Below are positions 1-7,384 of a stretch of DNA of 64,000 nucleotides, in pieces (the stretch's first letter is position 1; each line of letters begins with the position of its first letter). Source of the DNA: Irregularibacter muris (GTDB taxonomy: Bacteria; Bacillota; Clostridia; Eubacteriales; Garciellaceae); the NCBI RefSeq assembly GCF_024622505.1, contig NZ_JANKAS010000001.1, positions 1 through 64,000 of the forward strand, in the 5' to 3' direction. The position numbers and the translations under genes were made by a program. Below the pieces are notes generated by a model. That model was not told the origin of the DNA, ran no database searches, and worked only from the letters and a program-made list of their open reading frames with translations.

Positions 1-72
1 ATATGCTAGACAAGATGCTTCCATGGAACCCACAGGTTCAAGCAGCATGTCGCACAAAATAAAAAATAACAG

Positions 73-92
73 TGGCAGCCAAATGGCTGCCA
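73..92. terminator. short hairpin, possible terminator of an upstream gene
   Basis: TGGCAGCC and GGCTGCCA form a perfect 8-bp stem with an AAAT loop. There is no clean T-run after it, only TAATTTATT, so termination is a guess. The gene it might end lies before the window. Confidence 0.35.
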
Positions 93-116
93 TAATTTAT
101 TGGTACATGTTATTAA

Positions 117-515
117 AGGACGCTTACTATCAAAGAAAGAAGTCTTGAGCAAGGAGGTAGTACCATTACTCAACAACTTGCCAAAAATCTATTTCTAACC
201 CGAGAGAAAACGCTAAATAGAAAGATAAAGGAACTATTTTTAGCATGGAAGTTAGAGAGGACCTATAGCAAAGAAGAGATATTGGAAATGTATTTAAACA
301 ATAGTTATTTTGGTGCTGGGGCCTATGGTATACAGGAAGCCAGCCAAAGCTTTTTTCATAAAGAGGTTCAAGATTTAAACACAGAAGAATGTGCCCTTTT
401 GGCCGGAGTATTAAAGGGACCTAGTATTTATAATCCCCAAGAACACTTAGAACAAGCTCAAAAGAGACAAACCTTAGTATTAAGGTTAATGAAGGAAAAG
501 GGGTATATAGAATAA
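117..515 (+). pseudogene. 5'-truncated remnant of a GT51 peptidoglycan transglycosylase (class A PBP / MtgA type)
   Basis: The frame is open from about 117 and has an ATG only at 282. Before that ATG it encodes GGSTITQQLAKNLFL (from about 153), the second conserved block of family 51 glycosyltransferases. Later blocks follow: KxxEILEMYLN-like, then YFGAGAYGIQEAS, and ALLAGVLKGPS. The first block, with the catalytic Glu (EDxxFxxHxG), is missing because the frame meets a TAA at 114. No start or ribosome site precedes the GGSTITQQ block. The remaining piece is about 130 residues, against roughly 230 for a monofunctional enzyme. This is what is left of a lipid II polymerase and is very unlikely to be active. 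Calling the ATG at 282 a start would hide half the surviving domain. Confidence 0.8.
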
Positions 516-589
516 AATGCAAAACCTGAAGCCTAGAGATTGGAAAATCAGGAGAGGACATAGGCGAATTCTTAGATAAAATACGATGA

Positions 590-622
590 ATCATGACCGT
601 CGGCTTAGCCGGCGGTCATGAT
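590..622. terminator. long hairpin between convergent genes
   Basis: A 15-bp stem (ATCATGACCGTCGGC against GCCGGCGGTCATGAT, one G·T pair) with a TTA loop lies between the transglycosylase remnant and the convergent permease gene. It probably ends transcription in both directions. The T-runs are weak: on the minus strand ATTTT follows about 10 nt after the stem. Confidence 0.65.
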
Positions 623-656
623 TATAAAGACACAGAAAAGGGGCAATCCAGTAGCA

Positions 657-1415
657 CTATCCTCGATCATGAGTTGTTACCTTTACTTCGGTGTATTCAA
701 TTACCTTTGATGGACATTTTTTTACCGCTTCTTTTATGAGGGTTAACTCTTCTTCGTCAACATCTCGACGAAGAAGGTTAGCTTTTTTATTGACTACTTT
801 AAAATAATTGGGAGCGATTATCTCACAGACTCCACAACCTAAACAATATTCTGAGACAATATGGAGGGGATTTTCCTTTGTTTCATTTCCAACGTCTTTT
901 TCGGGAAGATCCTCTTTTTTTACTAACCTTGATGTAAGATACCCCATCACGAAAATAGCTAGGGTAGTTAGCACCCAGCGTAGAGCCATAAACTTAGGTC
1001 CGAGGAATTTGGCCTCATTTAGCAACATAGGGACTTTAATAACTGCCCAGGCACTAAGGATGATGACAATATTTGAAATACTAGCTCCTTTAGATAGAAG
1101 AGCTTTACATACAGGAAAAGCTGCATAGATGGGCCCAGCGGAAAAGCTACCTAGAAGAAAGGAGAAAATAGATCCCTTAAAACCAGAGTTTTGACCAAAA
1201 TTCCTTTCAATAGCCTCTCTAGGCACCCAAGCAGAAATTAAGGACGTGAGTAGTAAGATAACAGGCATAATCATTAACATTTCTTTTACATAGTAGAGAC
1301 TATTTTGTAGGGACTGAAGAGCTTTAGCAGGCATAAAAATGGATAACCCGATATATGCCAGCAAAACTAAGAATAAAAGCTTATTTTGGTGAATGGTTTG
1401 TTTTACTTTGTTCAT
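657..1415 (-). CDS. permease half-protein (DUF318/COG0701 type) fused to a C-terminal single-cluster ferredoxin domain
   Basis: This 252-residue protein has about five membrane segments in residues 1-165 and a soluble tail. The membrane part carries the family signature FSAGPIYAAFPVCKALLSKGA (about 91-111), as in the second half of UPF0718/ArsP-like permeases. The tail holds C191, C194, C197 and C234, with CxxCxxC and a distant Cys-Pro, the pattern of small [4Fe-4S] ferredoxins. It starts 4 bp inside the upstream half-permease (ATGA overlap), so the two are translated together and likely form one transporter. The substrate is unknown; family members move organoarsenicals or are uncharacterised. 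The attached iron-sulfur domain suggests redox gating or electron delivery, which is inference. Confidence 0.8.
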   Translation of the reverse strand: MNKVKQTIHQNKLLFLVLLAYIGLSIFMPAKALQSLQNSLYYVKEMLMIMPVILLLTSLISAWVPREAIERNFGQNSGFKGSIFSFLLGSFSAGPIYAAFPVCKALLSKGASISNIVIILSAWAVIKVPMLLNEAKFLGPKFMALRWVLTTLAIFVMGYLTSRLVKKEDLPEKDVGNETKENPLHIVSEYCLGCGVCEIIAPNYFKVVNKKANLLRRDVDEEELTLIKEAVKKCPSKVIEYTEVKVTTHDRG

Positions 1416-1897
1416 AGGATCACCCCCATGAGCAGTGCAATGACAATAGCAAAAATAAAGCTTAAAGAATTTCTAATTATAGTAAATTTAGTACCAAACT
1501 CTTTCTTTTCTAGCGGAAAAGTTACTATTCCCACCATGGTTAGTGTGGTTAAAAAGGCAGTCACTGGTACAATATTTGCTCCTGCAGCCATTAAAGAACC
1601 TACAAGAGGAAAGGCCACAAAGGCTGGTATCAAAGTAACACAACCTATGAGGGCAAAGATTACTGTAGTTAGAAGAGAACTAGATTGCCCTGCATATTGC
1701 TGTATGGACTCCGGGGGAATAAAGGTTAGAATGAGCCCGATCAGAAATAAAATACCAATGATTTCTCCTGCCATATGTTTCATCATACCACTGGACATTT
1801 TCACAGCATTAAAAGTTTTTTTCTTATCCTTTAGAATAGAAAAAGTAAACCAAAGCAGGGTAATTACCCAAAAAATTAAGGTAAAGATATCCACCAT
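1412..1897 (-). CDS. permease half-protein (DUF318/COG0701 type), first gene of a split pair
   Basis: About 161 residues with four predicted membrane helices. The region around PAFVAFPLVGSLMAAGANI matches the FP-x-x-x-L-x-x-GA signature also seen in its neighbour, so the two genes look like the N- and C-halves of a normal 300-residue permease. I place the start at the ATG at 1897, which has AGGAGGTG 5 nt upstream. A GTG at 1903 lies inside that ribosome site. The last four bases overlap the start of the ferredoxin-bearing half. It is transcribed divergently from the Crp/Fnr regulator at 2.1 kb, which makes that protein its probable controller. Confidence 0.78.
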   Translation of the reverse strand: MVDIFTLIFWVITLLWFTFSILKDKKKTFNAVKMSSGMMKHMAGEIIGILFLIGLILTFIPPESIQQYAGQSSSLLTTVIFALIGCVTLIPAFVAFPLVGSLMAAGANIVPVTAFLTTLTMVGIVTFPLEKKEFGTKFTIIRNSLSFIFAIVIALLMGVIL

Positions 1898-2043
1898 AAG
1901 CACCTCCTATAATTATTAGAATTTGTAAGATTTTCTACATTTCTCTGATTTCCAATGAATAAACCATAGATTTTCACAAATACATCAAAACTCCTTTCCC
2001 CTTGGGATTTTCTTTAGTATACTTGATATCAATAGATAAAAAA

Positions 2044-2057
2044 GTTACCTTGGTAAC
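2044..2057. promoter_or_regulatory. 14-bp palindrome, candidate Crp/Fnr-family operator
   Basis: GTTACC-TT-GGTAAC is a perfect dyad in the divergent interval between the permease pair and the regulator gene. A second perfect palindrome, TTGATATCAA, lies at 2023-2032. Either could be the regulator's binding site; the sequence alone cannot tell. Confidence 0.4.
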
Positions 2058-2108
2058 ACATGGAAGGGAGGAAAAGAAATAAATATTGAAAAATATATAG
2101 ACGCCTTA

Positions 2109-2747
2109 TTGTCTCTCAGTCTTTTTCAGCCTTTTTTAAAAGATCAATTCTTAGAAATATTTCATTCATCCAAATATACAATAGATAAATATGATAGGGG
2201 GCAGATTATCCATCTTCAAAATGAACAATGCCACGGCATGGATATCCTCCTAGAGGGGAAAGTTTCAGTCCAAAAAATAGAAGAGGATGGAAATATATTA
2301 AAAATAAGTGTTTTTTCGGGAGGGGATGTATTTGGTGCAAATTTAATGTTTTCCAGTAGAAATGCTTATCCCATGACGGTGGTTTCTGAATCTAAGTCTA
2401 TTATCCTACACATTCCTAAAGAACTAACCCTTAAGCTCAGCCAAAACAATCCTGATTTTATGGTTAGATTGCTCAGGGTCATATCAGATAAAACTCTTGT
2501 ATTATCAGACAAAATCAATGCTATATCTCTTAAAACCATCCGACAAAGAATTATGGATTATTTAAAGTATGAATATCACCTTCAAAGAAGCAATATTATA
2601 AGCTTAAATATTTCTAAAAAGGAATTAGCCGAAAGATTGGGAGTACAAAGATCATCTCTAGGTAGGGAGCTAAATAAAATGCGAAGAGATGGATTGATAG
2701 AATATGATGCTAAAACCATTATTATAAAAAGTTTAAATGGTTTGTAA
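2109..2747 (+). CDS. Crp/Fnr-family transcriptional regulator
   Basis: The 212 residues contain an N-terminal cyclic-nucleotide-binding-type beta barrel (about 25-115), a long dimer helix, and a C-terminal winged helix whose helix-turn-helix is near 170-195 (KELAERLGVQRSSLGREL). Only one Cys is present, so it is not a four-Cys [4Fe-4S] FNR. The start is uncertain. The first standard codon is TTG at 2109, but it has no ribosome site. The frame stays open upstream and encodes NIEKYIDALLSLSLF, a normal start for this family, and GGGAGG (2066-2071) sits 7 nt before an ATA at 2079. Translation may therefore begin at an ATA (2079) or ATT (2085). The gene is divergent from the ferredoxin-permease pair and probably regulates it. 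Confidence 0.9.
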   Translation: MSLSLFQPFLKDQFLEIFHSSKYTIDKYDRGQIIHLQNEQCHGMDILLEGKVSVQKIEEDGNILKISVFSGGDVFGANLMFSSRNAYPMTVVSESKSIILHIPKELTLKLSQNNPDFMVRLLRVISDKTLVLSDKINAISLKTIRQRIMDYLKYEYHLQRSNIISLNISKKELAERLGVQRSSLGRELNKMRRDGLIEYDAKTIIIKSLNGL

Positions 2748-2861
2748 TAGCCAAAAAATTAAGATGGATAGTATTTATTGGAACAGAGACTGGTTTTAAG
2801 AAGTCTCAAGAGGCTAAAAGAGTTATAGAGTGTAGAAATCATCATAAAGGAGAGGGAATTT

Positions 2862-3599
2862 ATGAATGAAGTATTAAAGCAAATTAAAGAAAGAAAATCA
2901 GTTAGAGTATTTGAAGACAGAAAAATAGAACCAAATATCAAAGAAGAAATTCTGCAATCAGCTTTTGAAGCACCTACGGCGGGCTGCATGATGCTCTATA
3001 GCATCCTAGATATTACAGATGAAAAGTTAAAAGCAGAACTTGCTATAGCTTGTGACAATCAACCCTTTATCGCAAAAGCTCCCTTAGTACTCATTTTTTT
3101 AGCAGATTATCAAAGATGGTATGATACCTTTACATTAAATGATTGTAGTCCTAGAAATCCAGGGGAGGGAGATATCTTACTAGCCTGTGCCGATGCTATC
3201 ATCGCCGCACAAAATACAGTAGTAGCCGCAGAGTCCTTGGGAATTGGCTCTTGCTATATAGGAGATATATTAGAAAACTGTGAGACTATTAGAGAGCTAT
3301 TGGACCTTCCTGACTATTGTATTCCAGCGGCTATGATAGTATATGGATATCCTACCCAACAACAAAAAGATAGACAAAAACCTATACGATTTGAAAAAGA
3401 ATATATTGTATATGAAAATACATATCGTAGGCTAACCAAGCAAGAACATGGAGAGATGCATCAGATTAGAAATGAAAAAAGAGGACTAAATAAAAGGTCT
3501 ATAGAAGAGATTAAAGCCTTATGTAACCGCAAATACATGTCAGATTTTTCCTTGGAGATGAACCGTTCTGCAGGGGAGTATTTAAAAAAGTTTAGATAG
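2862..3599 (+). CDS. nitroreductase-family flavoprotein
   Basis: 245 residues; the N-terminus IKERKSVRVFEDRKIE carries the RxSxRxF phosphate-contact motif of the FMN-binding nitroreductase fold. AAESLGIGSCYIGDI (about 123-137) is the second typical block. Family members are FMN-dependent NAD(P)H oxidoreductases acting on quinones, nitro compounds or, in anaerobes, unknown physiological acceptors. The C-terminal 60 residues are basic and helical and extend past the usual core of about 180-200 residues. AGGAGAGGG supports the ATG. It follows the Crp/Fnr gene by 114 bp; no terminator is visible between them, so co-transcription is possible. Confidence 0.85.
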   Translation: MNEVLKQIKERKSVRVFEDRKIEPNIKEEILQSAFEAPTAGCMMLYSILDITDEKLKAELAIACDNQPFIAKAPLVLIFLADYQRWYDTFTLNDCSPRNPGEGDILLACADAIIAAQNTVVAAESLGIGSCYIGDILENCETIRELLDLPDYCIPAAMIVYGYPTQQQKDRQKPIRFEKEYIVYENTYRRLTKQEHGEMHQIRNEKRGLNKRSIEEIKALCNRKYMSDFSLEMNRSAGEYLKKFR

Positions 3600-3671
3600 A
3601 AGAGGAGAGGTCCATGATAAGTGTGGTATTTTCTTCTAAATAAATTATCAATATAATACGGAGGCAATCAT

Positions 3672-4415
3672 ATGGATGAGAAATTTATCAAAGGTATTAA
3701 AATTGATTGGGCTCGAGTTGAAAAAAGCAATTATAGCCGAAATATTCCTTCTATTCAATCCATTAACCAGCTTTATTTTAATAGCAATATTACTTTTTTT
3801 GTAGGGGAAAATGGAACGGGTAAATCTACCTTACTTGAAAGTATCGCAGTGGCTTATGGATTTAACCCGGAAGGAGGAAATAGAAATTTTAACTTCTCCA
3901 CAATGGATACTCATTCTGAGTTACATCAAGCAATTACTGTCATAAAGGGGGTCTCAAGGCCTAAAAGTAACTTCTTCCTTCGTGCGGAAAGCTTTTATAA
4001 TGTTGCTAGCAAGATTGAAGATTATAGAGATGGAGATGACTATAGTGCCTATTATGAAAGCTATGGGGGTAAATCTATGCATGAACAGTCACATGGAGAA
4101 AGCTTTCTTGCACTTATTCAAAACCGCTTTACTACAAAAGGATTATATATTCTAGATGAGCCAGAAGCAGCTTTATCACCCCAGAGACAATTGACATTAT
4201 TGATATTAATATATAATTTAGCCCAAAAAGGAACGCAGTTTATTATTGCAAGTCATTCTCCTATCCTACTTGGTATGCCAGGTGCGTCCATATTATCCTT
4301 TGGCGATGGCAAGATTAGAGAAATTACATATGAGGAAACGGAGAGCTATAAGGTAACAGAATTGTTTATTAATAATAGACAACTGTTACTTAATAATATG
4401 CTGGAAAATGAATAG
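3672..4415 (+). CDS. AAA-type ATPase of the predicted-ATPase COG3910 group
   Basis: 247 residues built as one compact ABC/SMC-like ATPase. Walker A GENGTGKST is at residues 45-53, a signature-like SHGES at 140-144, Walker B LYILDEPE at 158-165, and a switch His in IIASHSPILL near 195. There is no transmembrane segment and no partner nuclease or transporter next to it. Stand-alone proteins of this size are common in Firmicutes and their role is unknown. A ribosome site GGAGG precedes the ATG, and a strong terminator follows at 4523, so it is probably the last gene of its transcript. Confidence 0.85.
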   Translation: MDEKFIKGIKIDWARVEKSNYSRNIPSIQSINQLYFNSNITFFVGENGTGKSTLLESIAVAYGFNPEGGNRNFNFSTMDTHSELHQAITVIKGVSRPKSNFFLRAESFYNVASKIEDYRDGDDYSAYYESYGGKSMHEQSHGESFLALIQNRFTTKGLYILDEPEAALSPQRQLTLLILIYNLAQKGTQFIIASHSPILLGMPGASILSFGDGKIREITYEETESYKVTELFINNRQLLLNNMLENE

Positions 4416-4522
4416 ATACCAAGAAGGAATAATTTAAGAAAATTTGATTCCTATATGTAGAAAAAGACGAATTAAACATCATAAAACAAAAAAGTAGTGA
4501 TACTCAAGCTAAAGCTTTTTGG

Positions 4523-4549
4523 AACCCCCGGTTTGACCGGGGGTTTTCT
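4523..4549 (+). terminator. rho-independent terminator
   Basis: AACCCCCGGT and ACCGGGGGTT form a 10-bp GC-rich stem with a TTG loop, followed by TTTCT. It separates the ATPase from the MFS/ArsR operon. Confidence 0.85.
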
Positions 4550-4559
4550 AATTGTAGAT

Positions 4560-4593
4560 ATCTATTCATTAGATATTTATCTAATGAATAGAT
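4560..4593. promoter_or_regulatory. 34-bp perfect palindrome, probable operator of the MFS/ArsR operon
   Basis: ATCTATTCATTAGATA and its exact reverse complement TATCTAATGAATAGAT flank a TT spacer (16-bp arms). The dyad touches the -35 hexamer of the following promoter, a classic place for a repressor. The second gene of the operon encodes an ArsR-type winged-helix protein, so autoregulation is the simplest reading. Confidence 0.75.
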
Positions 4594-4621
4594 TGACATC
4601 AAAATATTATAAGAATATAAT
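4593..4621 (+). promoter_or_regulatory. consensus sigma-A promoter of the MFS/ArsR operon
   Basis: TTGACA (4593-4598), exactly 17 bp, then TATAAT (4616-4621). Both hexamers match the consensus perfectly. Unrepressed, this would be a strong promoter, which fits tight repression at the adjoining palindrome. Confidence 0.85.
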
Positions 4622-4652
4622 GAAGTTAAGAATATAACAATGAGGTGTTGCC

Positions 4653-5930
4653 ATGAAAAAGCTTATAAAGCAAAAAGATTTTACATTGTTTATCCTAGGG
4701 AATTTAGTTTCATTATTAGGAAGCAATATGCAACAATTTGCATTATCCTTGTATGTACTAGATCTCACTGGGTCGGCTACAGTATTTGCATCTATTCTAT
4801 CGATTATCATTATTCCTCGACTTATTTTCTCACCTATTGCAGGGGTTTTTGGGGATTGGTTTGATCGAAAAAAGTCTATTGTATTATTGGATCTATTAAA
4901 TGCAGTTATCATAGGGATTTACGCACTAATCTTTATCCATAGAGGCAGTCTAAGTGTACCATTAATCTATGTTTTGGTTATTCTCTTAGAAATTACAGAA
5001 ATATTTTTTCATTCATCAATGGCGGCAGTATTACCAAGTATTGTTGACAAGGAGGATTTCCTTGAAGCCAATTCTGCAAAATCCTTGGCAGTGAGTATTG
5101 GGGATTTATTAGCCCCTATCATTGCTGCCTTGATTTATGGAAGCTTCGGTATGGCATTAATACTCATTGTTAATTCAATTAGCTTTTTTTTATCTTCTAT
5201 AAGCGAAATGTTTATAAATATACCTAAAAATCATAAAGTCCCTGAGAAAATGGGCATAAAATCCTTTAAAGATGATTTGATTGGGGGTATAAGCCTATTA
5301 AGAGAGAACAAGCTAGTAACTACAATTATATCTTCTGGCGGGATTTTAAACTTTTGTGTATCTCCATTGGTATCAATAGGGTTGGTATTTATTATAAAGG
5401 AGATTTTAAAAACATCTGATTTTAAATTCGGTTTATTTCAGATGGTGTTATCCTCTTCATTTATAGTGGCTCCGCTTATTGGAGGTAAACATATTAAAAA
5501 AATCAAAATAGGCAAACTTTTATATATGAGCTTTATTTCTATAGCGATTACCGTATTGATTATGGCAATGATCCCTTTACATTTCTTTAGCTCTAATCTA
5601 ATTCCTTATATTTTACTACTGATCACTTCATTTTTTATTGGATTATTTGCTACCTTTGCCAACATTGCTTTAAATACACTTTTTAGTGAAATTGTACCTT
5701 TGGATCTAATGGGAAGGGTATCCACCATAATGGGCTTAGCTATGACTATATTGATTCCAATAGGGCAAATGATTTTTGGATACCTTTATGATGTAATCCT
5801 ACCAAATTATGTAATTGCAATAGCGGGAACAATATTGATTATAACCACATTGAAGTATAAAAAGGATTTAATCAGTTATAGTGAAGAGGCTGGAACTAGG
5901 ACAAAAGGAGACGTTGTAGATGAATTTTAA
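4653..5930 (+). CDS. MFS efflux transporter (MFS_3 / macrolide-efflux-like)
   Basis: 425 residues with about 12 hydrophobic helices. The N-terminus (DFTLFILGNLVSLLGSNMQQFAL) and the loop GDWFDRKKS between helices 2 and 3 are typical of the MFS_3 enterobactin/macrolide exporter group, which pumps drugs or small molecules out with protons. The start ATG has GAGGTG 6 nt upstream. The end overlaps the start of the ArsR-type gene by 11 bp, so the two are translationally coupled. A consensus promoter with a 34-bp palindrome drives the pair. An exporter under a dedicated repressor suggests a response to its own substrate, which cannot be named from sequence. Confidence 0.88.
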   Translation: MKKLIKQKDFTLFILGNLVSLLGSNMQQFALSLYVLDLTGSATVFASILSIIIIPRLIFSPIAGVFGDWFDRKKSIVLLDLLNAVIIGIYALIFIHRGSLSVPLIYVLVILLEITEIFFHSSMAAVLPSIVDKEDFLEANSAKSLAVSIGDLLAPIIAALIYGSFGMALILIVNSISFFLSSISEMFINIPKNHKVPEKMGIKSFKDDLIGGISLLRENKLVTTIISSGGILNFCVSPLVSIGLVFIIKEILKTSDFKFGLFQMVLSSSFIVAPLIGGKHIKKIKIGKLLYMSFISIAITVLIMAMIPLHFFSSNLIPYILLLITSFFIGLFATFANIALNTLFSEIVPLDLMGRVSTIMGLAMTILIPIGQMIFGYLYDVILPNYVIAIAGTILIITTLKYKKDLISYSEEAGTRTKGDVVDEF

Positions 5931-7026
5931 ATTTTATCCTGATGAGAGTAAAGTTTATGATTTTTTAAGATTCCCCAAATTATTGTATCATATGGAATCC
6001 TATGAAGAATCCAAAAAGGATTATAATTATAAAAATATCAATATGGATGAATATTTGGATTTTGTGAAAAAGGTGGAGGAAAAACTAAAACCATTTAGTA
6101 AAGAAATTGAAGAGTTTTATACAAAACCATTCTCAAGTGAACATAGTTTTATTGATTTAAATATTAAATCAGATACTATCTTGGGGTATAGGGATGAAAA
6201 TAAGTTTTTAGATTATTTATTAACCTTAACAGAAGAAGATATCAATAAAAATATCATATATTCTTTAATAATCAATGAAGAAAATCAAGTAGATTCTAAT
6301 GAAATAATGAAAAGAGCAGAAGAGATCTGTTTAAATAAAAAGGATATATTATCTTTTATAAAGGAGTTATCCATTGATCCTGGTTTAAAGTGGAATCTTT
6401 TTCTAATTGTAGAAGACCCTGCACTATATATGCGGAAATATGTGGATCTAATGATAAAGATATACCCAATCTTTGAAGAGTTTTATAAACCCCTGACAAA
6501 GAAGATAAAAGATTATGGTCAATATCTTGAAAATTATTTAAATAAAAATGGGGCTGAATCATTGGAGGATTTAACCTATTCTCTTTTCAATTTAAGCATG
6601 ATAAAGGGAGAAATAGTACATTTACTGGTTAGTATAACTTTTGCCTATTCTATTAGTCTAATGCCTAAGGAAGAGGAAAGTATGATTGTATTTGGGCTAA
6701 AGATAGAAGAGGCATTAAAGCAAATTGAAGAGATAAATGAGAATAAAACCTATGAAAGGGTTCAGATATTTAAAAATTTAGGAGATAAAACAAGATATGA
6801 GGTATTAAAGCGAATTGCATTAGGAGAGACATCGATAAAGGAAATAGCAAATGTCTTAGGCGTATCCAGTGCTACAATATCCTATCATATTAATAACTTA
6901 TTAACTTCCAAGGCGATAAAACTTGACAGAACAGACAATAAATTTGGATATATAGTCAATTATGGTTTGCTTGAAAAAACAATAGAAGATTTTAAAAAAG
7001 ATTTAAAATTTCCTAGAAACAATTAG
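5920..7026 (+). CDS. ArsR-type winged-helix regulator with a large N-terminal domain
   Basis: 368 residues. The last 100 form an ArsR winged helix: RVQIFKNLGDKTRYEVLKRI, then the recognition segment SIKEIANVLGVSSATISYHI and a beta wing around KLDRTDNKFGYIVN. No metal-binding Cys pair (CxC) is present, so it is not a classical metal sensor. The first 270 residues are helical and acidic, probably a ligand-sensing or dimerisation domain that I do not recognise. It overlaps the MFS gene by 11 bp and ends before a strong terminator at 7066. The long perfect palindrome at 4560 is its likely target, making it a repressor of its own operon. Confidence 0.85.
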   Translation: MNFKFYPDESKVYDFLRFPKLLYHMESYEESKKDYNYKNINMDEYLDFVKKVEEKLKPFSKEIEEFYTKPFSSEHSFIDLNIKSDTILGYRDENKFLDYLLTLTEEDINKNIIYSLIINEENQVDSNEIMKRAEEICLNKKDILSFIKELSIDPGLKWNLFLIVEDPALYMRKYVDLMIKIYPIFEEFYKPLTKKIKDYGQYLENYLNKNGAESLEDLTYSLFNLSMIKGEIVHLLVSITFAYSISLMPKEEESMIVFGLKIEEALKQIEEINENKTYERVQIFKNLGDKTRYEVLKRIALGETSIKEIANVLGVSSATISYHINNLLTSKAIKLDRTDNKFGYIVNYGLLEKTIEDFKKDLKFPRNN

Positions 7027-7065
7027 CAAGGCACCTTATCCCACGAAAAATTAAGCACAAGACAT

Positions 7066-7100
7066 AACCCCCTCAGAATATGTAGCTGAGGGGGTTTTAT
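7066..7100 (+). terminator. rho-independent terminator
   Basis: AACCCCCTCAG pairs with CTGAGGGGGTT (11 bp, 9-nt loop), followed by TTAT. It ends the MFS/ArsR operon. Confidence 0.85.
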
Positions 7101-7103
7101 AAA

Positions 7104-7155
7104 GGAAGAAAGAAAAGGAAGAAAGAAAAGGAAGAAAGAAAAGGAAGAAAGAAAA
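7104..7155. repeat. four tandem copies of a 13-bp unit
   Basis: GGAAGAAAGAAAA is repeated four times without change (7104, 7117, 7130, 7143). All purine on this strand. It lies just after a terminator, in non-coding sequence, and could vary in copy number by slippage. Confidence 0.9.
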
Positions 7156-7165
7156 TCTTTTATTT

Positions 7166-7242
7166 TGAAATAGGAAAGTTGATCATGTTCTTCTAGGATC
7201 AGACTTTCCTATTTTACTAGAGCGGTCTTAGCTGTTTTCTCG
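7166..7242 (+). other. unassigned structured element, copy A (related to 63743-63821)
   Basis: AAATAGGAAAGT (7168-7179) pairs perfectly with ACTTTCCTATTT (7203-7214), enclosing an inner GATC...GATC hairpin. A conserved single-stranded-looking tract, ACTAGAGCG, follows. The block 7203-7224 matches 63781-63802 at 20 of 22 positions, and the same helix is kept in both places. This pattern suggests a structured RNA, but I cannot assign it to a known class. A separate promoter (7263) lies between it and the next gene. Confidence 0.5.
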
Positions 7243-7262
7243 GAAGGAACTTAAATAATTTA

Positions 7263-7327
7263 TTGACGGTAGGGGAAAAGTAAACTATAATCAATTTAGT
7301 AATTTACTAGATTAGTAAATTACTAAA
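7263..7327 (+). promoter_or_regulatory. promoter with a 33-bp dyad over the transcription start
   Basis: TTGACG (7263-7268), 17 bp, TATAAT (7286-7291) gives a near-consensus promoter. Three bases later TTTAGTAATTTACT (7295-7308) and its exact complement AGTAAATTACTAAA (7314-7327) form a 14-bp-arm palindrome covering the expected start site. This looks like a repressor operator, or possibly a 5' hairpin. No regulator gene is next to it. Confidence 0.75.
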
Positions 7328-7384
7328 TTCAGAATATAAAAGTTAATGAGTACAACGGATTAACTCAATTACAGGGAGGAAAAT

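Noticed and set aside
1386-1919. Plus-strand 177-codon frame across the permease pair
   Set aside because: It is the antisense shadow of the two permease genes, which have signatures, ribosome sites and coupled starts.
2023-2032. FNR box
   Set aside because: TTGATATCAA has the two half-site ends but lacks the 4-bp spacer of TTGAT-N4-ATCAA.
7104-7155. CRISPR-like array
   Set aside because: The repeats are 13 bp and directly abut without spacers.
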